From assembly GCA_963700735.1 (NCBI GenBank), contig CAVOYR010000004.1, forward strand, positions 124,001-188,000: 64,000 nt of DNA, in the 5' to 3' direction. Source of the stretch: Anderseniella sp963700735 (GTDB lineage Bacteria > Pseudomonadota > Alphaproteobacteria > Rhizobiales > Aestuariivirgaceae). The position numbers and the translations under genes are program-made. Of the stretch, positions 17,214 to 24,976 are shown one piece after another. The notes beneath the pieces were generated by a model. The model was not told where the DNA came from. It searched no databases and saw nothing but the letters and a program-made list of their open reading frames with translations. Every line of letters begins with the position of its first letter. The first letter of the stretch is position 1.

Positions 17214-18596
17214 ATGAGCGTCGCCGTTCCGGATACCGCAGAAACCCGTGCACCGATCGAGAGCAAGGAGCAGCTCGTCCGATATCTCGAGTCCGGCTCG
17301 AAGCCGAAGGCAGACTGGCGCATCGGCACCGAGCACGAGAAATTTGCCTTTCTCACCGACACGCTGGAGCCGGTTCCCTATTTTGGCGAACGCTCGATCA
17401 AGGCGTTGCTGGACGGTATGGCGGACCGTTTCGGCTGGCTGCCGGTGATCGAGGGTGGCCACATCATCGGTCTGTCCGACCCGGCAACCGGCGGCAATGT
17501 TTCGCTGGAGCCAGGTGGCCAGTTCGAGCTGTCCGGCGCGCCGCTCAACACGGTATTCGAGACTTGCCAGGAAGTGCACGAACACCTGATGCAGGTCCGC
17601 GAAGTGGGCGATGAACTGGGCATCGGCTTTCTTGGCCTCGGTTTCCAGCCGAAGTGGGGGCTGGACGACATCCCGATCATGCCCAAGGGCCGCTACAAGA
17701 TCATGCGCGAGTACATGGCCAGCAAGGGCAAGCTCGGCCGGGACATGATGTTCCGCTCCTGCACCGTGCAGGTGAACCAGGACTTTTCTTCCGAGGCGGA
17801 CATGGTGCAGAAGATGCGCGTCAGCCTTGCACTGCAGCCGGTTGCCACCGCACTGTTTGCGGCCTCGCCGTTCACCGAGGGCAAGCCGAACGGCTACCGG
17901 ACCTTCCGCTCCGAAATCTGGAAGGATACCGACCCGGACCGCACCGGCATGCTGCCGTTTGTGTTCGACGACGGCTTCAGCTTCGAGCACTACGTCGATT
18001 ATGCCATCAATGTGCCGATGTACTTCGTCAATCGTGACGGCAAGTATATCGATGCCACCGGCCAGAGCTTTGCGGATTTCATGGCGGGCCGGCTGCCGGC
18101 TCTGCCCGGCGAGTTGCCAACCATGAAGGACTGGGCCGATCACCTGACCACCATCTTCCCCGAGGTTCGGCTGAAGAAGTTCATCGAGCAGCGCGGCGCG
18201 GACGCGGGCGCCTGGCGGCGGTTGTGTGCGCTGCCGGCCTTGTGGACCGGGCTGCTTTATGACCAGTCTGCGCTCGACGCCGCCTGGGATCTGGTCAAGG
18301 ACTGGACCCAGGAAGACCGCCAGACCCTGCGCGATGCGGTGCCGGTTGAAGGGCTGACCGCAACGGTGCGCGGCCGCAAGCTGCAGGACGTCGCGCTGGA
18401 CGTGCTGGCCATTGCCCGTGGCGGGCTCGATGCCCGTGGCCACATGGGACCGGGCGACAAGACCGAGGCCAAGTTCATCGACGTGCTCGACGAGATTGCC
18501 CAGTCCGGCAGCTCTGCAGCAGATGACCTGTTGTCGTTGTACAATGGACCCTGGGAAGGCGACGTCGACCGGGTATTCCGTGATTTCGCGTTCTGA
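17214..18596 (+). CDS. gshA: Glutamate-cysteine ligase (plant/alphaproteobacterial type)
   Basis: A 460-residue protein of the GCS2-like class found in plants and Hyphomicrobiales. Family features are WRIGTEHEKFAF, the EPGGQFELSGAPL substrate loop, GLGFQPKWG, MPKGRYKIMREYM and TVQVNQDFSSEADM. It ligates glutamate to cysteine with ATP, the first step of glutathione synthesis. ATG at 17214 is chosen because the sequence aligns from SKEQLVRYLESG and AAGG precedes the ATG by two to five bases. The Stf0 gene ends 118 bases upstream. No gshB is in the window. Confidence 0.92.
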   Translation: MSVAVPDTAETRAPIESKEQLVRYLESGSKPKADWRIGTEHEKFAFLTDTLEPVPYFGERSIKALLDGMADRFGWLPVIEGGHIIGLSDPATGGNVSLEPGGQFELSGAPLNTVFETCQEVHEHLMQVREVGDELGIGFLGLGFQPKWGLDDIPIMPKGRYKIMREYMASKGKLGRDMMFRSCTVQVNQDFSSEADMVQKMRVSLALQPVATALFAASPFTEGKPNGYRTFRSEIWKDTDPDRTGMLPFVFDDGFSFEHYVDYAINVPMYFVNRDGKYIDATGQSFADFMAGRLPALPGELPTMKDWADHLTTIFPEVRLKKFIEQRGADAGAWRRLCALPALWTGLLYDQSALDAAWDLVKDWTQEDRQTLRDAVPVEGLTATVRGRKLQDVALDVLAIARGGLDARGHMGPGDKTEAKFIDVLDEIAQSGSSAADDLLSLYNGPWEGDVDRVFRDFAF

Positions 18597-18653
18597 ACGG
18601 GCATTTTGAGACCTTAAGCAGGCTTAAACCCGCGGCATGCGATAGTGGCATGC

Positions 18654-19118
18654 ATGTCAGTCGCCGCCGCCAGCGAAGCCTCGTGCCCCGTATGCAAGCA
18701 AACCCTGCTCGCAGACCAGCGCCGTTGCGGCCAGTGCCTGCGCCCGCTGGCCAGCATGCCGTGGCTTGCGCAGGGGCTGGGCAATGCAGGTCCGCTGGTG
18801 CCGGTCACCACCATCGTGATGCTGGCAACGGTAACCGGGCTGGCTGCATCCTTCTGCTGGCTGGTGATTGCCCGCCAGTCCGGCGCGCCGGTTCACGCAT
18901 CCGTTCAGGCACTGGCGTTCTGGTTCGTGCCAATGGGATGCGCGCTCGGGTTCGACGGCCTGCTGTCGATCCTGTCGGGCGTTGACCGGACCAGGCATCA
19001 CCTGTCGCACGGCAACGAGGCACGCGTCGGTGGCCTTGCCAAGCTGGCGCTGGCATCTGGCGCGACGCTGCTTGCTGCATGGGCCATCATGGCCATTCCG
19101 GGTTTCACCATCGTCTGA
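18654..19118 (+). CDS. Small zinc-ribbon membrane protein, unknown function
   Basis: A 154-residue protein. CPVC at about 11-14 and CGQC at about 25-28 form a likely zinc ribbon near the N-terminus. Three hydrophobic segments follow (about 50-72, 81-103 and 129-150). A zinc ribbon attached to membrane helices is a common arrangement among uncharacterised proteins; I do not recognise this family. It starts 57 bases after gshA and may be read through from it. The start at 18654 is preferred over GTG 18645. Confidence 0.6.
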   Translation: MSVAAASEASCPVCKQTLLADQRRCGQCLRPLASMPWLAQGLGNAGPLVPVTTIVMLATVTGLAASFCWLVIARQSGAPVHASVQALAFWFVPMGCALGFDGLLSILSGVDRTRHHLSHGNEARVGGLAKLALASGATLLAAWAIMAIPGFTIV

Positions 19119-19223
19119 CAGTTTTGACCACTTCCGACATCTCCATGTCGCTGGTGGCACTGTGTTTTGCCGCCGCCCGATGAATTATTGCCCGGCGCAG
19201 CAATGAGGGAGGCCGCATCGCTC

Positions 19224-20447
19224 ATGAAGATTACCGGACTGAAGACGTTCGTCGTAGCCAACCCGCCACCGCGCCGGGGCGGGCGGTATTTCATCTTCCT
19301 CAAGCTCGTGACAGACAACGGCATCGAGGGCGTCGGCGAGGTCTACAATGCCACCTTCGCACCGCATGTCATCGTCAAGATGATCGAGGACGTGTTCCAG
19401 CGCAATGTCGAGGGCATCGACCCCTTCCACATCGAGAAGTTCTGGCGCCGCACCTATTCGCGCGGCTACTCGATGCGCCCCGACATTACGCTCATGGGCG
19501 TCATGTCCGGCATCGAGATGGCGCTGTGGGACATCTGTGGAAAGGCTGTGGAAAAGCCTGTGTATGAGCTGTTGGGAGGCCGTGTACATGACCGGCTGCG
19601 CTCCTACACCTACCTCTATGCACCCGCCGACGTGGACGCCTATGCCTACACCGATGAGGGCAACAAGGTTTACTATGACCCCGACGCGGCGGCAGAGCGC
19701 GCGGTGCACTATGTGAACCAGGGCTTCACCGCGCTGAAGTTCGATCCCGCCGGTCCCTACACGGCGTTCGACCCGCACATGCCCAGCCTTGAGCGCATGG
19801 ACCTGTCGGAGCAGTTCTGCAAGAAGATCCGCGAGGCTGTCGGCAACAAGGCGGACCTGCTGTTCGGCACCCATGGCCAGTTCACCACCTCCGGCGCCAT
19901 CCGGCTGGCGCGCAGGCTGGAGCCCTACGATCCGCTGTGGTTCGAGGAGCCGTGCCCGCCTGAAATGCCGGAGGAGATGGCGAAAATCGCCCGCTCGACG
20001 AAGATCCCCGTTGCCACCGGCGAGCGGCTTTGCACCAAGTACGAATTCGCCCGCGTGCTGGAGACAGGCGCTGCCTCGATTTTGCAGATGGCATTGGGCC
20101 GGGTGGGCGGCCTGCTGGAGGCCAAGAAGATCGCCGGCATGGCCGAGGCGCATTATGCGCAGATCGCGCCGCACCTCTATTGCGGGCCGATCGAGGGTGC
20201 GGCCAACGTGCAGATATCAACCTGCACGCCCAACTTCCTGATCCTTGAAAGCATAGAGCAGTGGGGTGGCTTCCACGCCGACATCCTCATCAAGCCGATG
20301 CAGTTCGAGGACGGTTTCGTCATTCCGCCAACCGCGCCGGGCCTTGGCGTGGAGCTGAACGAGGCGGTGGCGCTGGCCCATCCGCTGACGGACATGGATG
20401 ATTTGCATATCGCACCGGGCGAAGACCCGGCCGAATGGAATGACTGA
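19224..20447 (+). CDS. Enolase-superfamily (mandelate racemase/muconate lactonizing) dehydratase-like protein
   Basis: A 407-residue MR/MLE-type protein, first gene of a two-gene unit. The capping domain is followed by the barrel: ALKFDPAGPY (likely base strand), DLLFGTHGQFT, WFEEPCPPEMP (metal Glu), ATGERL (metal Glu) and APHLYCGPIEGAANVQ. The sequence resembles acid-sugar dehydratases of the galactonate/mannonate type. In many of these the first metal ligand is an Asp in a D-x-H-G motif; here the stretch reads G-T-H-G, which deserves checking. ATG 19224 has GAGGGAGG 11 bases upstream; an ATG at 19203 would overlap that site. The substrate is not evident. The next gene is a 3-hydroxyacid dehydrogenase. 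Confidence 0.78.
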   Translation: MKITGLKTFVVANPPPRRGGRYFIFLKLVTDNGIEGVGEVYNATFAPHVIVKMIEDVFQRNVEGIDPFHIEKFWRRTYSRGYSMRPDITLMGVMSGIEMALWDICGKAVEKPVYELLGGRVHDRLRSYTYLYAPADVDAYAYTDEGNKVYYDPDAAAERAVHYVNQGFTALKFDPAGPYTAFDPHMPSLERMDLSEQFCKKIREAVGNKADLLFGTHGQFTTSGAIRLARRLEPYDPLWFEEPCPPEMPEEMAKIARSTKIPVATGERLCTKYEFARVLETGAASILQMALGRVGGLLEAKKIAGMAEAHYAQIAPHLYCGPIEGAANVQISTCTPNFLILESIEQWGGFHADILIKPMQFEDGFVIPPTAPGLGVELNEAVALAHPLTDMDDLHIAPGEDPAEWND

Positions 20448-20466
20448 TTCAACAGGATAGATGATC

Positions 20467-21423
20467 ATGAAAGTAGGATTTATCGGTCTCGGCAATGTGG
20501 GCGGCAAGCTGGCGGGCAGCCTGGTGCGCAACGGGTTTGACACCGTTGTGCATGACCTCAACCGCGAGGCGGCGCAGAAATTCATCGATCGCGGTGCCAG
20601 CTGGGCGGAGTCGCCGAAGCAGATGGCTGAGATGTGCGACGTGGTGATCACCTGCCTGCCGTCGCCCAAGGCATGCTCGGACGTGCTGGAGAGTGAGAAC
20701 GGCATCATTGCCGGCCTTTCTGAAGGCAAGGTGTGGATGGAGATGTCCACCACCGACGCCGGCGAAGTGAAGCGCATCGCCGAAAAGGTCAAGGCCAGGG
20801 GCGCGTTCGCCGTCGAGTGCCCCGTGTCGGGCGGCTGTCACCGTGCCGATACCGGCAACATCTCGATCTTCGTCGGCGGCGACCGCGAGGCTTTTGACAA
20901 GGTGCTGCCGCTGACCACGACGCTGGGCCGGCGCGTGCTGCATACCGGCCCGTTGGGCACGGCGTCCACGCTGAAGGTGATGACCAACTACCTCGCCACC
21001 GCCAACCTGCTGACCTGCTGCGAGGCGCTGACCACCATGGCGGCGGCCGGCATTGATCTGGCCACCACCTACGAGGCGATGAAGATTTCCTCCGGCACCA
21101 GCTTCGTGCACGAGACCGAGAGCCAGCTCATCCTCAACGGCTCGCGCGACGTGAACTTCACCATCGACCTGGTGCTGAAGGACATCGGCCTGTTCCAGAA
21201 GATTGCCCACCAGCACAAGGTTCCGCTGGAAATCTCGCCGCTGATCATCGACATCATGAAGGACGGCCAGAAGCGCTATGGCGAGCGCGCCAACTCCGAC
21301 GACATCATCCGCCGTCTGGAAGAGGCAACCGGCCTGTCTATCCTGGCCGATGGCTTCCCGGCGGAACTGGTCGACGACGAGCCGGAAGAAAAGGGCTACG
21401 AGGTGGTGCCGCCGGGCCGCTAG
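20467..21423 (+). CDS. NAD(P)-dependent 3-hydroxyisobutyrate dehydrogenase-family oxidoreductase
   Basis: A 318-residue beta-hydroxyacid dehydrogenase. The Rossmann loop GFIGLGNVGGKLAGS lies at the N-terminus, VECPVSGGCHRADTG is the substrate-binding PVSGG motif, and TLKVMTNYLATANL holds the catalytic lysine. The family includes 3-hydroxyisobutyrate, tartronate-semialdehyde and sulfolactaldehyde reductases. Start 20467 (MKVGF) is preferred because AGGA at 20454-20457 is nine bases away; ATG 20461 is only three bases from it. It lies 19 bases after the enolase-family gene and probably acts on a product of the same pathway. Its substrate cannot be fixed from sequence. Confidence 0.85.
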   Translation: MKVGFIGLGNVGGKLAGSLVRNGFDTVVHDLNREAAQKFIDRGASWAESPKQMAEMCDVVITCLPSPKACSDVLESENGIIAGLSEGKVWMEMSTTDAGEVKRIAEKVKARGAFAVECPVSGGCHRADTGNISIFVGGDREAFDKVLPLTTTLGRRVLHTGPLGTASTLKVMTNYLATANLLTCCEALTTMAAAGIDLATTYEAMKISSGTSFVHETESQLILNGSRDVNFTIDLVLKDIGLFQKIAHQHKVPLEISPLIIDIMKDGQKRYGERANSDDIIRRLEEATGLSILADGFPAELVDDEPEEKGYEVVPPGR

Positions 21424-21445
21424 CCGCATCCCCAACATTGTCATG

Positions 21446-21573
21446 CCCGGACTTGTTCCGGGGCCCAGGCTGGGTCCCGTGACGTGCATGGCATCCCCAC
21501 ATAGTCATCCCCGGCATTGTGCCGGGGATCCATGGTTGTCAGCGCTACCGGACCCTCGGGACAAGCCCGAGGG
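21446..21573. repeat. Three GC-rich intergenic hairpin repeats
   Basis: Three inverted repeats are clustered after the dehydrogenase gene: CCCGGA-CTTGT-TCCGGG (21446-21462), ATCCCCGGC-ATTGT-GCCGGGGAT (21507-21529) and CCCTCGGG-ACAAG-CCCGAGGG (21553-21573). The first two carry a GTCAT lead-in before the stem; the third is followed by GTGACA, so it looks like the same element in the other direction. Dispersed palindromic elements with GTCAT-CCCGG stems are common between alphaproteobacterial genes. They may end transcription of the plus-strand unit, although T tracts are absent. Confidence 0.8.
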
Positions 21574-22001
21574 TGACATGATTGGACAGTGGTCTGGTTA
21601 TGGTTTCGAGGCGGCCCTATCATGTTTCAGCGAAGAACCTGTTTTGGTGTTGATCCAAGCCTCTGGCCCGCTGCAGTTACCGTCTCGTATCACGCCGCCT
21701 GCCTTGCTGGGACTACTGAATTCATGGTCACAAGTGAAAACAAGAACGCCTGCATGATGCAGGTGCTGTACTAAAATTCCGTCTCTGACTAGATTGTCTC
21801 GGTCTGCTCGATCACGTTTCTCATTCGGTGAGCCATCTTCCATTGCAGTAGACCCCGCTAGGACTAAAAACTTTAATCCCGAAGTTGGGTGTCCGGTTGC
21901 GACCGCTTTTTGAGCGGAAAACATGTAGATTGTTGTCATTAAGTGTAGGTCCATTCTTGAGTCGAAGTGGATGAAGCCGGCCAGACAGTCGAACTATCTG
22001 C
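21574..22001. other. Gene-free, less GC-rich intergenic stretch
   Basis: About 430 bases between the dehydrogenase gene and the end of the LysR gene hold no convincing coding sequence, RNA gene or repeat. Base composition is clearly less GC-rich than the surroundings, particularly 21780-21960, and short frames in it have no family-like content. It could be a decayed gene remnant or a piece of foreign DNA. I see nothing that decides this. Confidence 0.5.
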
Positions 22002-22889
22002 TTACTCCGCCGCAACGCCCATCGCGCCGGATGGCGTCAGGCAGCACATCGTATCGGCGATGTGGCTCGCCAGCGAATCCACTGCCTCGCTGGACTTCGC
22101 TGACCGGATCAGCCCGATGTCGAACAGGCCCAGTGGTGGAAAGCCGTCGGCCTCGCCCAGCACGCGCATGCCGGGCCGGATGCAGATTTCCGGCAGGGCC
22201 GCCACGGCCAGCCCGGCCAGCACTGCCGATGAAACCGCCACCGAGTTGCTGCTGGCATAGGCGATGCGATAGTCGCGCGCTGCCGCCTCGAGCGAGTCGA
22301 CGGCCATCTGCCGCCAGCTGCAGCCGAATTGCGACATCGCAACTGGCAACACGGCCGCGCGATGCACCGAATGCTTGGCCGATGTGACCCACAGCAGCCG
22401 CTCGCTGCGCACTGTCTGCACGTTCATCACGTCGGTATCGCAAGTGATCAGGGCGAGGTCGAGTTCGCCTGCCTTGACCATGTCGATCAGCCGCCGGCTG
22501 GGCTGGCAATCCACATCCACCTGCACCTTGCAATGGGTGCGGGCAAAACGGGCCAGCACGTCCGGCAGCACGCGCTCGGCATAGTCGTCGGGCGTGCCCA
22601 GTCGCACGTGACCCGATACGGCGGGCCGCGTGAAAACCGTCATCGCCTCGTCGTTGATCAGGATCATCCGGCGGGCATAGTCGAGCATCATCTGACCATC
22701 GCCGGTAAGCGTGTTCGTGCGGCCATCGCGCGAGATCAGCGGCTTGCCGACCAGCTCCTCAAGGCGCTTCACCTGCATGGACACAGCCGACTGCGTGCGC
22801 CCGACCTCCTGCGCGGTCCGGGTGAAATTGCCGGTCTCGGCCAGCACGGCGAAGGTCTTGAGCAGGTCGATGTCGAAGTTGGCGATCAT
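22002..22889 (-). CDS. LysR-family transcriptional regulator
   Basis: A 295-residue LysR protein. The N-terminal winged helix starts IDLLKTFAVLAETGNFTRTA with VGRTQSAVSMQVKRLEE as the recognition region; the C-terminal part is a periplasmic-binding-like effector domain. ATG 22889 is chosen because GGAGGTGA sits five bases upstream; an earlier ATG at 22904 is part of that region. A sigma-70-type promoter is seen at 22929-22958. The gene is convergent with the enolase-family and dehydrogenase genes, not divergent as is usual for LysR targets, so its target is uncertain. Confidence 0.88.
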   Translation of the reverse strand: MIANFDIDLLKTFAVLAETGNFTRTAQEVGRTQSAVSMQVKRLEELVGKPLISRDGRTNTLTGDGQMMLDYARRMILINDEAMTVFTRPAVSGHVRLGTPDDYAERVLPDVLARFARTHCKVQVDVDCQPSRRLIDMVKAGELDLALITCDTDVMNVQTVRSERLLWVTSAKHSVHRAAVLPVAMSQFGCSWRQMAVDSLEAAARDYRIAYASSNSVAVSSAVLAGLAVAALPEICIRPGMRVLGEADGFPPLGLFDIGLIRSAKSSEAVDSLASHIADTMCCLTPSGAMGVAAE

Positions 22890-22928
22890 GGCGGTCACCT
22901 CCATCAGAAAGATTGATGACTTTCATAA

Positions 22929-22958
22929 ATACTATTCGTTGGAATGATATCAAGTCAA
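22929..22958 (-). promoter_or_regulatory. Predicted promoter of the LysR gene
   Basis: On the minus strand TTGACT (22958-22953) and TAGTAT (22934-22929) are separated by 18 bases, a good sigma-70 match. Transcription would start near 22922, about 33 bases before the LysR ATG. Confidence 0.55.
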
Positions 22959-23060
22959 CCGTCATATTGAGCTCACGTCACCAGATGGACTGACCCGCCA
23001 CCCGCAGAAGGGGGCTCAACCCGCAGAAACCATGCTCTGCGAGAACAGGAGACTTGTGTC

Positions 23061-23321
23061 ATGACCGAACATGCAACGCATTATCACCGCAGTGATTCCG
23101 CCCCCGGTGTCTCGTCGAGGTTGAGGCAGATGCTCCGCAACTGGCAGGCCCGCCGCAAGGTCAGCAACCTGCAGGACCTCGATGACCGCATGCTCGCCGA
23201 CATCGGCGTCAGCCGCGCCGAGGTGGAGTGGGCCGCCCGGCTGCCACTCGCCCTCAATGCGGCCCATGAACTTCAGTCGCTGTCGGCGCGCCGGCGCAAG
23301 TTCGCCCGGTCTCAGCGTTGA
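23061..23321 (+). CDS. DUF1127-domain small basic protein
   Basis: An 86-residue protein carrying a DUF1127-type core: WQARRKVSNLQDLDDRMLAD followed by IGVSRAEVEWAAR (about 33-65). DUF1127 proteins are short, Arg-rich and widespread in alphaproteobacteria; some affect phosphate, carbon or stress regulation and bind RNA. It is preceded by AGGAGA about ten bases upstream. Its last 10 bases overlap the end of the convergent DUF937 gene. Confidence 0.82.
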   Translation: MTEHATHYHRSDSAPGVSSRLRQMLRNWQARRKVSNLQDLDDRMLADIGVSRAEVEWAARLPLALNAAHELQSLSARRRKFARSQR

Positions 23322-24229
23322 CCGGTTCTGCGCCTGACCAACTCGAGCAAATCATCGGCGGCGTTGCCGGACCCTGTCCTGGTATCGCCGCCGAGTATGT
23401 CGTCCAGCGTTTCACGGCCACGCTTGACTGCCTGGTCGTCGTAGCCTGAGTCCTGCGGCGCACTGCGGCCACCGCCAAGTATGTCGCGCAGCAGGTCGTC
23501 AAGGCCGCCACCTTGCGGCGGGGCACGGCGCTGCTGCTGCTGCGGTTCACGCTGCTGGCCACCGCCCAGTACATCACGCAACAGGTCATCCAGCCCGCCA
23601 CCGCCTTGCTGCTGCGGGGCACGCTGCTGCTGCGGTTCACGCTGCTGGCCGCCGCCAAGAATGTCGCCGATAATGTCACCCAGCCCACCGCCGCTTCCGC
23701 CGCCTTGCTGGCGAGGTTGTTGGCCGCCCCCGAGAATATCGCCGAGAATATCACCCAGCCCGCCACCGGCCTCAGGTTGCGGGGCCGGGCGGCGTTCGCT
23801 GGCTTGCCCGCCGCCGGTCATCTGCTTGAAGATCGCGCCCAGCACCATCGAGGCAATCACCGGCAGCATCTTCTTCAGGATGGCCGAGCCGATGCCAGTC
23901 GACCCGGCTGCGTGCATGGCAACCTCGCGGCTGACCTGCTTGTCGCCGAACAGGTGACCGAGGATTGCGTTACCCTCCTGCCGAACCTGTTCACTCTGGA
24001 TGGCGCTGTCGTCTTCGAGATACCGCTCGTGATGTCCGCCCGACAGGGCATTGAGCAGCGACACCACGCCATCATCCTGCCGGGTGTTCTGGCGCACGCC
24101 CGATGCCACCACTGGCGCAAGCTCTGCGACAGCCTGCAGCGTCTGCTCGCGCGTCAGGCCAAACTGCTGGCCCAGCATGTCCAGGCCGCGGCCATTGTGC
24201 GACCGGGCAATCATTTCGACGATGTTCAT
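23312..24229 (-). CDS. DUF937-family protein with glycine-rich amphipathic repeats
   Basis: A 305-residue protein. The N-terminal DUF937 domain (about 1-140) shows MNIVEMIARSHNGRG, ELAPVVASGVRQN and a GNAILGHLFGDKQVSREVA segment ending in a hydrophobic LKKMLPVIASMVLGAIFKQM. After it come four copies of a GGG(L)xDxLxDxLGGG unit, for example GGGLGDILGDILGGGQQ, separated by Gln/Pro/Arg-rich linkers, and a final partial copy (about 155-285). DUF937 proteins resemble YidB; no enzymatic role is known. It is followed on the same strand direction, 61 bases upstream, by a frameshifted gene of the same type. Confidence 0.8.
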   Translation of the reverse strand: MNIVEMIARSHNGRGLDMLGQQFGLTREQTLQAVAELAPVVASGVRQNTRQDDGVVSLLNALSGGHHERYLEDDSAIQSEQVRQEGNAILGHLFGDKQVSREVAMHAAGSTGIGSAILKKMLPVIASMVLGAIFKQMTGGGQASERRPAPQPEAGGGLGDILGDILGGGQQPRQQGGGSGGGLGDIIGDILGGGQQREPQQQRAPQQQGGGGLDDLLRDVLGGGQQREPQQQQRRAPPQGGGLDDLLRDILGGGRSAPQDSGYDDQAVKRGRETLDDILGGDTRTGSGNAADDLLELVRRRTGQR

Positions 24230-24290
24230 GGTGAACCTGCTCCCTGGCTGGTGTGACCGGTGTCTGTCCGGCGGATCGAGTTATGGCGCA

Positions 24291-24976
24291 TCATATAGTG
24301 CGTTTGATCAAGTCCCCAAATACATCGGCGAGGCTTGGTTTCGACGTGCGGGTGGACCTGCGCTGCTGCCGCTTGCGCTTGCGCGATGTCTTGTAGGAGT
24401 TGGCGTAGGTCGCCCGGTTGCGCCGCCGCCTGCGGCGTGGTGGTACATGGGTAATGCCCTTGATGATCGCGGAGAACAGCTCCTGCAGGAACGTTGCACC
24501 CGCACCGCCCATACCGCCCGTAGATGACGCTGCCATGAAGCTTGTCTTGCCGCGCCTGACCAGCCCTGCAACGCACAAGGTGGCGGCAAGCGTCATCATG
24601 CGTTCCATCTTCTCTTCCGTGATGCCATGCGGCCGGCGCAGCCGCCGGGCCACGGCACGTGCTGCATCAAGCGAGCCATAGAGATGGATCAGGATCTCCT
24701 CGCCTTCCTCGATCGCCTCGCGCGACAGCAGGCATCGGGGTTGGTCAGGTAATCGTCGTGCTCGCCTGCCTCGATGACGTCCAGCAGCAGGTCCAGTTCT
24801 TCCGGTGACTGCGCCTTGAGGGCCATCTTGTGGCCGATCTCGCGCACATGTGTGCGCAGTGCTTTCTCTGCAGTATCGACGGTGTAGCTGCCCGCCAGCG
24901 CCAGCGCGCCAGCCGTGCGGCCATCGTTGGCAGCCAGGATGATGTCGATGAGTTCGGGTGCATCGGTCTTTGTCAT
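24291..24976 (-). pseudogene. DUF937-like protein with one frameshift
   Basis: The first part (from ATG 24976) reads MTKTDAPELIDIILAANDGR and continues to DDYLTNPDA; the sequence then continues in another frame as LLSREAIEEGEEILIHLYGS and runs to 24291. Restoring one C in a GATGCC[C]TGCTG context near 24735 makes one protein of about 228 residues. The centre (EEGEEILIHLYGSLDAARAV) resembles DUF937 proteins such as its neighbour. The C-terminus is very rich in Arg and Lys. It overlaps the MATE gene stop by 4 bases (ATGA) and would be co-translated. Unlike the other frameshifts in the window, this is a missing base. Sequence error is possible. Confidence 0.65.

Noticed and set aside
23480..23770. 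CRISPR-like repeats
   Set aside because: The repeats are in frame with the DUF937 protein, unequal in length, and encode the glycine-rich units; there are no spacers or cas genes.
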